This document shows positions 47,604 through 60,519 of a DNA stretch of 64,000 nucleotides, one piece after another. The notes below the pieces were generated by a model, which did not search any database, was not told the DNA's origin, and saw only the letters and a program-made list of their open reading frames with translations. Every line of letters begins with the position of its first letter. Position 1 is the first letter of the stretch. The stretch is from assembly GCF_035582795.1 (NCBI RefSeq), contig NC_134372.1, positions 39,594,316 to 39,658,315 of the forward strand, given 5' to 3'. This DNA is from Mycteria americana (Eukaryota > Chordata > Aves > Ciconiiformes > Ciconiidae). Made by a program: the position numbers and the translations under genes.

Positions 47604-48270
47604 TTTACAGTATGTTATTGTTTTGGATTAACTGCATAGTACTTTCCTTTCCTCTCCCAAGTGCAAGGTCTGAATATACATGTTCTGCCACTGTTTCTTC
47701 ATCTATTGTAAACACTAAGACCAGCACTACATTGCTTAGTTAATATAAGAAAGAAATCCACCAAAAGTAAATTTAATACACGCAAAAAGGAAGTGAGGGG
47801 CAAATAGCAATAACTTTAGCCATGTATCCTGTCCAACAAACTCTCTGTATCCATTGTCATGCAGCCTTGACAGTGCAGCTCAATTCTCATCTGCAAGATC
47901 TCCTGCAGTTTCACTGTTGGTGCACTTATGTAGCTGAAATGGACAACCATTTCACATTTTTTGGTTGATGGATATAGTGTTGAGGTAGTTACCCTGTGGG
48001 TTACTCTGAAATTGCCATATTCAGTTCATGCATGGCCTCAGCGAGATCTGAACTTGTGCGTGCAAAATTAGCATGTTTACTGAATGGTCACCATAATGCA
48101 TCAAGTGCAAGTACATGGTTTTCTGCTAATGTTGGGATACATTCTATTTTTAATTCTGAAATGGGAAAAGAAATATGCTTGGGAGGCAGGGTGGAGAAAA
48201 GGGGGACGAGGGACACAGTAGAGAAAGAAGGGGTTTTCATCCAATAGACTTGCATTCCAGTCAATGGCTG

Positions 48271-48383
48271 TTTTCTTTTTTCTGTTTTGTTTGTTTGGGT
48301 TTTTTTTTTTGTTTTTTGTTTTGTGTGGGGTTTTTTGTTTGTTTGGTGTTTTTTTGGGGGTTTTTTGTTTGTTTTTTTTTTTA
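48271..48383 (+). repeat. T/G-rich low-complexity tract
   Basis: Composed almost wholly of T with G (TTTG, GGGTTTT and GTTTGTTTGG patterns). It lies in the probable CMTM4 3' UTR and is roughly complementary in pattern to the A/C tract at 49781-49907. Confidence 0.85.
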
Positions 48384-48558
48384 AGGTTCAACCTTTCTGA
48401 GAAGCCTCGGGTAAGCAAGAACTAGGAAAAAATTATGATGTGCTTATAAAGTGTTTCTAGGGTTGCAATATTGTGATTCATGTAAGATAAATATTTTCCT
48501 TTTTGGAGGGTTGTTTGTTTCTTCTAATATTAAAACTGTTGGTAGTAGGTAAAACTGA

Positions 48559-48578
48559 TTTTTTTTTTTTTTTTTTTT
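48559..48578 (+). repeat. T20 homopolymer
   Basis: Twenty T bases in the probable CMTM4 3' UTR. Confidence 0.88.
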
Positions 48579-49780
48579 AATTGGGTGTTTCTGCAATTAT
48601 TTTCCCTTAATATTTCTTTGGAAAATGAGTTTAGATAATTGGAGGATAATATGGTTGTATTGATTTGTTTAGAAATAGTTTTACCTAACTGAAGTTTTCT
48701 TATTTTAATTGTACTTCAGTGAAGAGAGGGGTATTTTCTCTACTCAAAACTTGAATTCTGCAGTAATCAGTTAGATGATATCATAATGTTATTAGGAAGA
48801 TGTCCCTTGATATTCTTCTGGTTTTTTGATTGGTGTTTTTATCTATGTAATCCATTGTTTGGCATATGCATGCCTGCATTTTACATGAAGAAAATGTGTA
48901 GGGGAGAAGATCTCTAGAGCTGAATTCTTTTCTGGTGTAAGCTGATGAAACCTTTGAAATTAGCAGAACTGTATGCCACGTATGCCTGAATTTATCTCAC
49001 ATTTGACTTGAACACTTTTTGCATTGTGTTCTTATGTAACTGTAGTCTTAAGTGGATGAATGCAGTTAACTGGAGTCTTAAGAACAAACGGCAATACATT
49101 GCAACAGGTCACTTGTAAATATGAAAAATGGGATATACCAAACAGAAGATCAATAGAAGTGCCTGGGCTTTTTTAATACCAGAGGGTACTGGGATAGTGA
49201 CAGGTGTGAACCTAATGCTGCAATGCTTGAATTGAGAAACAGAGAATTATTTTGATACGTGAAAACCGGACACAAAACTGATGTCTACAGTGCAATTCAC
49301 CTTAGTGGCTAAGACAGAGATTAAAATTCAGAAAGAGTAACTAATGAGGTTAACGAAAACTTGCATTTTCTTAACAAGTAATGGTTTACCAGTTACTATA
49401 GTAACATTTTATTGTGCTTCATTGAAAGTTAATGCCAAAGGGAACACCAGTTTAAAAAAAGATCGAACCATATAAGCCAACCTCTGTTGTTGGGTTTAGA
49501 ACATAGACATATTGAGGTGGTGTCTCACCAGGATTACTGTGAGTTTCGTGAAAAGTAAATGACAGTTCCATGTTCAGTGTGGTATGAAATAATGAAGTTC
49601 ATTATTGCCAGTACAGTTTTCATAGCCCTGCTGTTTTTCAGCACTCTGCCTAGTATTGGTAGAGTTTGCAAAGAGAGTTTGTAGATATTGTCAATTATTA
49701 AGAGAGCTTTTTTAGAAGTAGCACAAACACTTCTAGACTGGAATTGTAAACTGGCATTAAAGCAGTTTGTATAAAGATTA

Positions 49781-49907
49781 AACAAAAAAAAACCCCAAAC
49801 ACCAAAAAAACCCCCAAACCACAAAACCCCCAAACAAACCCCCCTCCCCCCAAAACCAAAAAAAACCAACAAAACCACACCAAAAACCCCAAACCTGAAC
49901 CCCCCTA
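49781..49907 (+). repeat. A/C-rich low-complexity tract
   Basis: About 125 bases almost entirely A and C (AAACCCC, CCAAAAAAA patterns). The opposite strand is T/G with several runs of four to six G, a candidate G-quadruplex region. Long - strand frames here (49534-49892) are artefacts of this composition. Confidence 0.85.
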
Positions 49908-52064
49908 CTCAAATACAGAATATTGTCCTCCAGAAGATCCATGCTTTTAGGTCCATGGAACCCTCATCTGAAATCAAGAAACAGAAGTTAGGTGATGCAT
50001 AGCAAAGGCTTTTCATTAGGAGTGTATCCTGTTTGCTGGTTAATGACAAGGACTGAAATGGTGCATAGGTAAGAGAACTCCCCGTTCCTCTCTTGTACTC
50101 CCTGTGCTGATTCTGGTTTTCAGAGGTGTGGGAGGTCTCGTGCATCTGTAAGTTTATGAATTTGGTGTCTTTCAAATCCTTACACCTTTCCTTACCTAGA
50201 AACACGGTAACTTCAACGAGCTTTTTCTGGAGTGAGATCATAAAAAGCTTTTGTTATCTTTTAGCTGGAATGACAAATGCAGAATGATACAGTTATACTT
50301 CTAATACAGTGTAAAACTTCATCGTGTAGTATAGTATACCTGAATGACCTTGAGTGCTTTTACATGTGAAATAAGTTTTCTTGAGCTGAGAGCAGTATAC
50401 CATTATTTATTACTTACATCATGACTTGAGCTTAGCACAGCTTTCAGGGTAGAATTCAAAGAGAATATTAATTTAAAAAATACTATCTGATACACTTTGT
50501 AAAACAGAACAAATGTAAATTTGTAATTTCCTTATTTTGGGGACCAAAGGTGATTTTAGTATTGTACAGTATATACTTTCTAAAAATCTAAGTTAAGCAT
50601 TTATTACTCTAGAGATACATTATTTACTATTTGGATTATATAGAAGGGAAATAAAGTAGCTGTGAGAGACAACTAAATTTGAAACACTAACATCATATGA
50701 TATATACACAGTTGATATCCCTCCCCGGCTTAATTTTACACGGTGTATTGAAGAGGTGGTGATATTTTAAGACTGTTACCCAGACTGCAGTCATCATAAA
50801 AAAGCTCTGAAGGAAGAAAATAGGGTAGAAATTTTAAATTTTTTTTTGAAACTTGCTTGGAAAAGTGACATTAAATTGCTTCTCCCAGCCAGTCGTGCTT
50901 GTAATTGCTGAGCATATAGGGATAATTTCTTTTAGTCCTTAAGAGTGCTGTTTAGCTCCATAAAGGGACTCAAAACCCACTGTAAATAAAAATAAATTAA
51001 AGCTAAACAGTTGAACCTTGTAGGAACGGGATGCTTGAAACTGTAATGGTTCTGATCATAGTCTTTTGTCAAACTAAGCCCTCAGATATGCAATCTCTAT
51101 GTATTTTTGCATGTAGAAGTGATGGTAAATTTTGAAACCTATGCACAGACATCAAAAGATTAATTAAAGCATAAGATACGATTGGAGCAACAGCATAATA
51201 ACTGTTGTATAGTGTTGTAAGAATGTATGTTTTCTTTTTAATGCTATGTATGCTCAGTTTTGTCAGCCTTAGTTCAAGTTTATCATACATTCCTGTAATG
51301 ATGTGCAAACTTCCTACAATAGACGTTTCTAAAACCACAATTAAGAACTGATTTGACAGTTTCATCGCTTCTTAGTGAAGTTGATGGCTTCTTACTCTCC
51401 ATTTGTTCCTTTCATTTCGTATATTCATGCCTCATCTATCTTACGTTTTAATATTTAATTTTTGTTAAGCCTTCTTCATTGATCTGTATAGTGTCTGTTT
51501 CAATATAAGGAAGATAAGAATACTGTGTCCAACGTCCTTTTGCTTAAGTATGGTACTCTTCCCTTTTATGATAGCTTATGATGTTTGGGCCGGATGTGCT
51601 GGGGGAAATTTTGTTCTTTCCCCTCGGACTTTGGAAGCTAGCTGGTATACTGCATGTGTTTCTGTGTAAGTTTTCTGTTAGGAGCCACATGCATAGAGGT
51701 TGAGAGGATTAAAGACTCATCTACCTCTGCCTTTTTTGAGAGACAAGGTACTGACTCTAGAGATTTGATGCCTATATTTCAGTCTGTGCTACTCATCATG
51801 GGCTTTGTATTCAGAAGCATGGCATCAGCAATGAGCTGTGCCTTGGAAGCAGCTTCTCATCTTTTGCTTATAAGATGTCTCTTACATGTGAATTTAAATA
51901 AAATCAGTAATGTGGGGTGCTTCTTCATAGGCTTTGTCACATGTGTTCCACTGTGCATCTCATGATATGACCTATAATTGTTTTATCTGTTTGTATTTCA
52001 TTGTTGATTCTGGAAAACTGGGGAAGAGTTTCAATCTTCCCTAAGATAATCTTACTTTACTTCT

Positions 52065-52085
52065 CCCCCCCCCCCCCCCCCCCCC
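52065..52085 (+). repeat. C21 homopolymer
   Basis: Twenty-one C bases in the probable CMTM4 3' UTR; a further C10 run follows at about 52345. Confidence 0.88.
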
Positions 52086-55000
52086 GAATTTTTTTGGACC
52101 ATATGGTGATTGACCCTTCCTAACACAGCAAACTTACTGGTTCTTAAAGTGCTGTGGGACACAGCAGGAGAATTGACCTGCTACAAGCTGCATGTGGACT
52201 GTTAGGAGTGAATTAACCACTAGTTTTCCATGAACTTTAAGGTCCCTAAACAAATTTGATATTTGTCACTTTTGTGCTATTTTGGGGATGTGCAGGCACA
52301 AAAAATGCTTATGTAATATGTGGTTTTATTAATGCAACCCCTTTCCCCCCCCCCTCTTTCTTAGTCCTTGTTCTGTATGTGTTATTTTCTTGTCTCATGA
52401 CAACTTTATAAACATTCCTACTTGTTCTCTTTGGGGGGGGCGGACACAACAAACTCCGACAAAAACAAAACCAACAACCCCAAATAAGTAAGATAGTAAA
52501 AAACTAGTAAGCTTTTAGGGCAAAATCTTAAAAAAACCCAAACTCAATTCAAATAGTGTAGGAAATAATATCCTCTCTCCTACTCAGATGAGATACCAAA
52601 CAGCTTTGTACATGAAAATCGGAGCATAAACAGGTCTTAACGCTGAAAGCTCTGGAGCCAAACATCTTCAGCAGGTATTTAGGATAAATAAAAAGGTAGG
52701 CACAATCTGATCATGAATTTAAGACGTGATAAAAGGTGAGAAGGAGAGAGAAACCCAAACTTGACGCTTAATAATCCAGTGCTTTCAAAACGATATGTGA
52801 ACATTAATAATCCCCAGCTGCAGAAGGAAAGACTGCTTCTGCACTTTGTAGCGAAGGAGAGAGAGATACCTTCGGTCACTAGTAAAAGTAGGTGTAGAAG
52901 TGTTTCTCTGTTGGTAACTCTGGGGTCATGCTGGCTGTGTAATACAGTTGGAGAGATTCTGCACCGACGTTGTTAATGGTGCATCTTAAAACCTGAGGTA
53001 TGTTGACAAATTGGTGTGATTATCAAATAACTTCTGCTCAGCTGAGGTGTAGTGGTTCGTTCAGAGACCTGCAGGACGTAGGTGCTTGCATCAGAAGGGC
53101 TCTATTTGTCTAGAAGAAAGGATAGTTTCAGAGTAATTTCTGCTCAGTCCCACTTAAATGAGTAAAGCTGTCACGTAGCGTTTCTGAAAAATGGGTACTT
53201 AGTTATTGTTGTTTATAGCATAAAGTAATGGATTGTTTGGAGGGCCCACAAAGCTCAAAAACACTGTGCAGATAGAGATGTGTATGTGAATTTTAATGGC
53301 AACAAAAGTAATAATTTAAAAATGAAGCTGAAATAGGTACGAAAACCAGCAGAATGCATGAAAATAGTTTGTAGAAATTATGCCATATTCCTCTCTCTAT
53401 TTTAACAAAGGGAGTTGGTTAAAAATGAATTTATATAAGTATTCAGGAAATCTCTGAATGCCACTTTCAGGTTTTTCCTGGTATATTGTTTTCCCTGTTA
53501 GCCACTTGGCCACCTGGATGGATCTGTTTGACAGAGTCAGAGCAGTGCTGTCCAACCTGAGAGGGTTCCTTTGTTGTTTTGGTCTTATTTTGCATTGTCT
53601 TTTTTAAATCGGTCTATAATTTAACCATTTTTATTCTAAAATAATCTTTAAAAAAATCTGCTTACACTGTGATTTATGATAGCCTTTAATTTAGAGTATA
53701 CAACACAATCTAATTTTCTTTTGGGATATGCAGCTTTCAGAAGTGTTCTTATATATGCCCAGAAATGAAAGTTGTCTATTTATCATGAAAATGTGATTAG
53801 ATAAAGTTACCTATCCAGAATCCCAGTGCAGCTCTTTCAAATGTGCTGAATGGATGAGTTCGTGAAATTGCCTTTTAATCTCTATGGGTTAATAAATATT
53901 TTTTTATAACTAGCCACAGATATTCCTTTTTAAATTATACTTGGCAAACAGAAGATATTTAATTTTATATACAATATACATAGTTACCTTGATTGACATA
54001 TTTATAACATAGAGCTTTGTGTTTACTATGAAGGTTTTATCTGTATACCATGGACTTAATGGGTAAAATTTTTAAAAGCCAGTTAGCATATATGGAAGGA
54101 TATGGAAACTATCTTCATGAATTCAGAATGAGGACATAGGAGCATTTCAAAAAGCAATAGCCAGATCATATTAACGGAGTATCTGGGTTTTTTCTTATTT
54201 TTTTGATTGGGGCTGGTCCCTACAGCTATTTTAATAACATCTGGATGTGAGTAACAGAATGGAGTAGACCATCTGCCTCTTCTGACTGTCATGGACTATT
54301 GTCTAGAATATGGGAAATTTCAGGGTATTGTATTTGTTTTGCTTTGGACAAATGTCTGGATAGACATATTTAATTAAAATCTTAATGTGTTTGAAAGAAA
54401 ATACCCTCTCAACTCAGCTGATTTATCACTTTTGGTAACCTTTTAATCCCAAAAGTAGTATTGTCTAAATATTTTTAGTAATGTTACATTTATCCTGATG
54501 TCCACAGGTTAAAGTGGTTCTAGCTAGCACCCTTTTATTACAATTGCTACCTTCATTTTTCTACTGTTTATACTTTAATCTTGAATATTTACTGGTTTCT
54601 ACTTGTTGGATATTGTGGAGGGAGAGTGTATCTTAGCACTACAGTTCATCCAGCTTTAACTCATACATCACAATTCTGGAGTAAGAAAATATTTTGATTT
54701 ATATATTGTGGCCAATTTATTGCATTTTTAAATGATTTCTATACTTAAGACAACATTTATGACATAATATAACAAATGACTTGGCTAATCATTATATCTG
54801 TCTAGACGTACTCTCTTCTGTGTTAGTGTCATTTTGAAACTATTTGTATATGTTGAAGTTTGTAAGGGTTCAGGAACCCACAATAAAATAGTAAAGTATG
54901 TATTTATTTCTCATTATAATGCTCAATTTTGATTTGAAGTTGACACTTTGTATGTCTTTTCACAGAATTGTAAACAAATACCGAAAAACTGCTTCACCTA

Positions 55001-56556
55001 GTGTGCCTTCCATGTGTGGTATAAACACTTGTCATTCACAAAAATAGAGATGTAAATTTATTAAACCAGTAAACACTATTTTTGTAACGTGAGTCACTAA
55101 TGCATCTCTGGCTTTATTGTGCTTTGTTTCCACTAATACCAGTTTTATGGCTACTGTAGTCATTGCTTTCCCTTTGTGCACTAAATAGTAAATTTGATAC
55201 CCTGGAGAATCAAAAGATTGTGTCACTTTTGCTCTGCTCTGCGTTCAGCTGCTACCTGAAAGATGGAGATAAAGCAGATTGCTGATGTGAGCTAGAAGGT
55301 ACTCCAAATTTCTTTCCTTGAGACTTGTGTAAAGAGATGCTCAGTGTGGGATATCGGTATCCTCGATGCTGATTCTGAGTCCTCTAGAAAAACATAGCAG
55401 GTGTAACCTAAACATTCTGGTTCTAGCTCATAATTTATGATTTATGGGGTCTGAGGAAGGAGCATCCAGGCCTGACTGAAAGACTTTATCCCTTGGGGAT
55501 ATAGGTCCTATACTGACAGATTTGTAATTGTGAACAACTCAAGTATTAGTCAAAATAGTGGGTTAGAATTCCATCTCAGACTGAGCAAAGGGGATGCAAT
55601 TTTCCTTTTATCATATGAGCACAAGTCTGCTGTGTAATACCCTTGGTATTTTGCTTTTGAAGTAAGAAAAATTATAATGTTTTGCCAAGGAAAATCTTAC
55701 AAGCATACTCTGTGTGTGAATGCAGAACCTGACTCTGTTGTCCTTACTCAGGCAAAATTCCCCGTTGACTTAGGGGACTGCAGATCAGGTACCCATTTGT
55801 CACCAAATCCTGATCGCGGATTTGAAGAATACCACAAGTTAGCAAATGTTCATATAGAGACAATTTACAGCCTTGAAGCAATTTCACATTATTTTGGTAA
55901 ATGTTCTTGAAGTTCTCAAACTGCACAGGAGGCCAGCTGATAAAATAGATGCTTTCTGTAGCGGTACGTACCGGCTGTGATCACTGTCCCCTCAGTATCC
56001 ACAGCTGTAACTTGCATGTGTAAGTGTAGAATCTTCCAGCTCTGTATGTGAAAGTTGTGCTTTTAATGCTTGATGAGTTTCAAAGGCAAGGTAACTCTAC
56101 AAGAAAACATAACCTCCAACTTGTTTTTACACCAGTAATGATTTTTCAATATGTTGTGTGCTTCTTTTCTGTTGGTTTTTATGCTAAACAGAAACCACAA
56201 GCTGAATAATTGTAATGTCTGGCAATACGGAAAGCAGTCTTGTTTTTAAAATCCATACTGTTATAGCATAATTTAAATGGTGTATTTATCAGTTTTAAAT
56301 GTCATTTTGCTTTTCCAGTCTTTCGTATATGGGCACAATACTTTTTGTAAATTTTTTTTTTTAATTTAGTTGTCTTTCTGTCTTTTTTTCTTTCTGATAT
56401 TTGAAGATTTGAGCTCTATGGATTTTCATGGTACTCTTCTGATCATGTCTTCATAGTGGTAAAAGTCTGTATTTTTGTATGTAGGGAAAATGGTAGTTTT
56501 CTAACACTTATCTTGATCAATATAGTATGGAATCATTTGTGAAGGACTTCCTGTTT

Positions 56557-56562
56557 AATAAA
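56557..56562 (+). terminator. CMTM4: Best candidate poly(A) signal for CMTM4
   Basis: AATAAA in GTTTAATAAATGG, followed about 25 bases later by a T/G-containing stretch (ATTGTCTTCATCTGT). Cleavage would be near 56580-56590. This is the last well-formed + strand signal before sequence belonging to the convergent CMTM3 side. Confidence 0.5.
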
Positions 56563-58001
56563 TGGACATATTAAAGTACTAAAACATTGTCTTCATCTGT
56601 AAAGGCAACATATAAACTCAGTATACCGAGTGTTGTGGTCGATTAGTTGATAATCCAGTAAGTGCAGTTGCTAAATGCACTTCCTATGCAACACAGTGGC
56701 ATGGGGTTAAACATCGAACAAACCAACCCTGACTGAGTTTTTTGTGACTAGGTCTCTGACAAGACAAACTTCATAGATGCAGGAGTTAATTAAAAACCAT
56801 GTATAAGCAGCCCTTGATGAGAGGTTATAGGTAGCAGAAAGCACATGGAACTGCTTTATTGCTACAGTGGTTGTGGTGGCATTGCTCTTGTGGAGGTTTC
56901 TCCATCTGGTACGCTGTAATGGGCCGAAATGCTATATATTGTGGTTTGCAGCATCACTTTCTGGACTGAAAAGGAATTCTGGGGCTGAAATGCCAGAGTG
57001 AGTGGGTAATGCTTTGCCACCTCATGGGCTGTAGGTTGCAAGTCCTTCCTTGATGCAGTTGGGATTTTTGGTATCCAGGTGCTTTAGGTGCAAGCACTGA
57101 GTTGTTAAGGTTAAGAACTGAGGAAACATATGGATGGGTGAACGAGTGTTGTGGAAAGATTTGGGAATATCAATGATGCTTTTAAAATGCTGCTTAGGGA
57201 TAATTGTGTGGGGAGGTGGACAAAGGTGGTGGTACGACTGAGCTTCTACAGAAGGATTCACTAAAGAGAGTCATGTGCTTGTACAACTTTTCTGCTAGAA
57301 GATGGGCCAGTTCATTTTGCCTGTGTGGGATTGTCAGCAGCGGTAAATTCTAATCTGTTGTGGTGTTGCATCCATTGGACCTGCTTAGACATCAGGCCGT
57401 AATGAAATTGATGCTCTTTAAGAAAACAGAGTTAAAGTGCTGGACTTAATGCCATATTGCTGCTGATGTTATCCATGATGTTCCTTGGCCAAGAGAAGCT
57501 TTGTCAGCTGTTGAATTAAAAAAAAGTTTATTCTGTCTAACTTTTAAATACTGAATCTTCCTTCAGTCCCTGAGAAAACTATAATTGATTTCTTATTTAA
57601 TGGATCAGGCTAACAAAATGTGATGGACAGCATCGCGAATATATAAAAGCACAGGTATTGGCCAAAATTAACACTGGAATCACTGTTTTCAATCTATTTC
57701 CTTGAAAAAGAAAAAATGAGTTAAAAAAAAAAAATGCTTACATTTTCTGGGTAGCGTTGTTTCACCTTCTGACCTAGAAGTTTTACAAAACATTCAGAGT
57801 ACTGTGAATTCTTCTAGTAAAGGAGGAATCTGTGTTGCAGTGACGGTGTTTTGATGCAGTCCTGTTTACTTAAAATCAAGAGATGATGTCTCCATCCTGA
57901 CTTTTAAACCAATACTTCATGCAAAAAGGTGTATCAAGTATCTTGTTACAAGATTCACATTCTCAGTGCTTACCTAAGATTATTCTGCTTCCTTGATGTA
58001 T

Positions 58002-58023
58002 TCTCTCTCTCTCTCTCTCTCTC
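58002..58023 (+). repeat. (TC)n microsatellite
   Basis: About eleven uninterrupted TC units. Confidence 0.9.
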
Positions 58024-60166
58024 CATGCTCAGAAAAGGATTAAAGGACGCTTAGGTGGAGCTTCTTCATGCATATGTAAAAACACAAGGCGATATGTATC
58101 TTGCATTTGCCCTTTGGGGGTGCTTTGTATCCTGTTCTTTGGAATGAAGCCACTTCATTTTATTATTTTTAATCTCTTATGAGGTTGGCTACAAGCTGCC
58201 TGATATGAGGTTTAGCTCAGCCTAGTAGCAATACGTTAAGTTTTCTCATTTATTTACGCATTTTAGAAGTACAGGTGTCAGAAACATGCACTGTTAGTGT
58301 TTGGTTACAAGTACATGCTCACTTTATGATACAGGCTGCTGGTCTCCTAGCAGGGGAAGATGCAGCTATAAAATTCAGGCTTAGAAATTTGCACAATGAA
58401 CACTTCTGAGAAGTGTAATGAATGAAAAACATCTGCTTGCTATGCAGAGCATTAACTTGCCTTCTGCTTTCCAACACACTAGGCTGGTGGAAGCATTCTT
58501 CTCAAATACCACATAGGCTGAGATACACCACTTTTCACTTAGTACCTTGGAAATTACTTTGTCAGTTGGAAATTTAAGACTTAAAGAACTTTGAACAATA
58601 TCAGGTGAAAAGCAAAATTAATTGGAGTAATGGACAAAGTGTTAAAAGGACAGGTGAGCCTCTTATTTCAGTGAGAATCTAAAAAGGCTGCTTGGAAAGG
58701 TCTTCTGAATTCCTTAACATCACCTGTCCAACATCACCACACAAGACTGAACAAAACTTCCACAGATAAGTACAAAAGCTTTTTGACAGGGGAGGGTGGG
58801 AGGAGGGAAAGAGACCTTCAAACACTGTGAGAGCTGTATGAAGTCATTCATCTGTGATGCAGCTGATTGTTTTTCCTTCCTTTTAGTGGCTTTGATTCAG
58901 TGTTGATATCATAAGACTTCTGGCATTGTTTCTTCATCGATTTGTTCCACGCTTGGTATTGGAAACTCTCATCATTCCATATGTTTGTCTACTGCTGAGT
59001 GCTGTTCAACAAGCACAGGAATTCAAAATGGCAAGAGTTGTGCTCTAGTTGTAATGAAGGCATATATTGGTCTGTACGGGTTTTGGAAATGGCTCCTGTT
59101 TGGAACAAGAATGTATTGGGATCGAAAAGAGATGTTTGATTATGACCCTGCTGGTACACTGACATAAGAACTTCAATAAGGCCTCCATGCTGCAGGTGTA
59201 ACGTTGTGCTTGTGTTGCAAATCCTGAATTGCAGAGAAACCAGCGCTTCCACTATTTTGATCTTGTCAGTTGAGGAAGAACAAATGAACAAATAAAAAAG
59301 CTAAAAAACCAAGCACACTTTTCCTCTGCCCTACACCAGGCTCTCAGCTTAGTGCAATATTGCTGGCAGGAGATGAATAAAAGACTGAGTCAGCCCCACC
59401 CCCCAATCATCAGAATTGGCTTTAATTATTTTTAATTGAATTCTTTTTTCTGAAATGATAGTCATAAAATACAGAAGTGTATTTTATTTCAATCATGGGA
59501 ACAGATCTTTTTAAATAAAAGGCTGGCATCTTACACAAGTGCTTGACCCTGGGAGCAAACTGCTTAGAAATAAATGAAATCATCAAATACTTGAATGCTA
59601 ATAATGAAATTCTCTGGACAGGCAATTCATTGCATGCCTGCTAAAGTAGTCCTGAAGCAACTAATAAACAATTTTGTTTGCCTCTTCTGTTGATTTTAGG
59701 AAGATTCCAATGTGAAAAAATTACTAGAAAACCTTAGCAGATTTCAGGTTATAACATGCCTGTGAAGGGTAAACCCAAAGCGGATTGTTGTTTACAATGT
59801 TACTAGTTGCCAAGAAAGAGCACTGTATCTCCGATGTCTACTAACTATGCTAAAACTAATTCTTGGTTAAATTCTTTCACGCTTATGCGCTGAAGATGAA
59901 GTTTCTCCTTGCAAGACATGTAAGCATGAGTGAGTGGTCTCCAGTGCTGGCTCTGTGCTCTTGTTGCCTCCGCAGCGCGCGGCATCCTTCCTGATGGAGT
60001 TTCTTGAAACACCATTACTCTCGGTCAGAGGCAAGGCAGTAAAACCAGGTCTTAAAGTAAGTAAAGACACCCAACACTTCTATTAAAAAAGGTTTAATCC
60101 AGCATGGTTTCTAAATATTAACCATGTACTAGTTTCCAGCTGTGACATGCAGTACATTTTTTAATT

Positions 60167-60180
60167 AAAAAAAAAAAAAA
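60167..60180 (+). repeat. A14 homopolymer
   Basis: Fourteen A bases following TTTTTTAATT, between the two convergent genes. Confidence 0.85.
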
Positions 60181-60519
60181 GAAATACAAAACTTGAGTAT
60201 AAAAATGAGCCCAGGTCCCCTGACATCACAGTGCGTGCCAGTAAAATATGACAATAGAAAAGAAAGAAACGTGGAATTTCATACTGGAAAAGGTCCAAAG
60301 AGCTTTTTCTCATAAAAGCAAAGATTATTTGTCACATTTGGAAGCAACCATTTGTTTTGCTTTTATCCAGTGGTCTGGAAACAGGAGATGTAGGAGCTGC
60401 CTGTTCGACAACTCCGAACCTGGCCAGCACCTTCCCAAGCACCTGCTCGCTGTTAGGTACCGTGTTTCTGCCTGTCAGCAGCCAGCTGCTAGCAGGGAAT
60501 TGGAACGCAAGTGGTAATC

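Larger units (their letters stand above)
47339..56590 (+). other. CMTM4: Probable long CMTM4 3' untranslated region
   Basis: After the stop codon no splice-consistent coding sequence resumes. The region is T-rich, with many ATTTA motifs, and runs to a convincing AATAAA at 56557. AATAAA motifs at 50650, near 51000, at about 51897 and at about 54881 could end shorter isoforms. Distinct tracts inside it are a TA palindrome, T/G and A/C low-complexity stretches, and T20 and C21 runs. The extent to 56.6 kb is inferred; a shorter UTR plus intergenic DNA is equally possible without transcript data. Confidence 0.45.
56591..60519. other. Interval between the CMTM4 and CMTM3 3' ends
   Basis: No exon was recognised on either strand. 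It has a (TC)n microsatellite at 58002-58023, an A12-13 run near 57722, and + strand AATAAA motifs at about 59285 and 59366. A - strand AATAAA at 59483 could extend the CMTM3 transcript into this interval. Otherwise I see nothing distinctive. Confidence 0.5.

Noticed and set aside
48101-48418. Lysine/threonine/asparagine-rich - strand frame and its + counterpart of Phe/Cys/Leu
   Set aside because: Direct translation of the T/G low-complexity tract.
49534-49892. Gly/Phe/Trp-rich - strand frames
   Set aside because: Translation of the A/C low-complexity tract.
47339-59000. Alternative CMTM4 final exon corresponding to the longer human isoform
   Set aside because: I looked for sequence resembling the human extra tail and a donor near the end of exon 4, and could identify neither.
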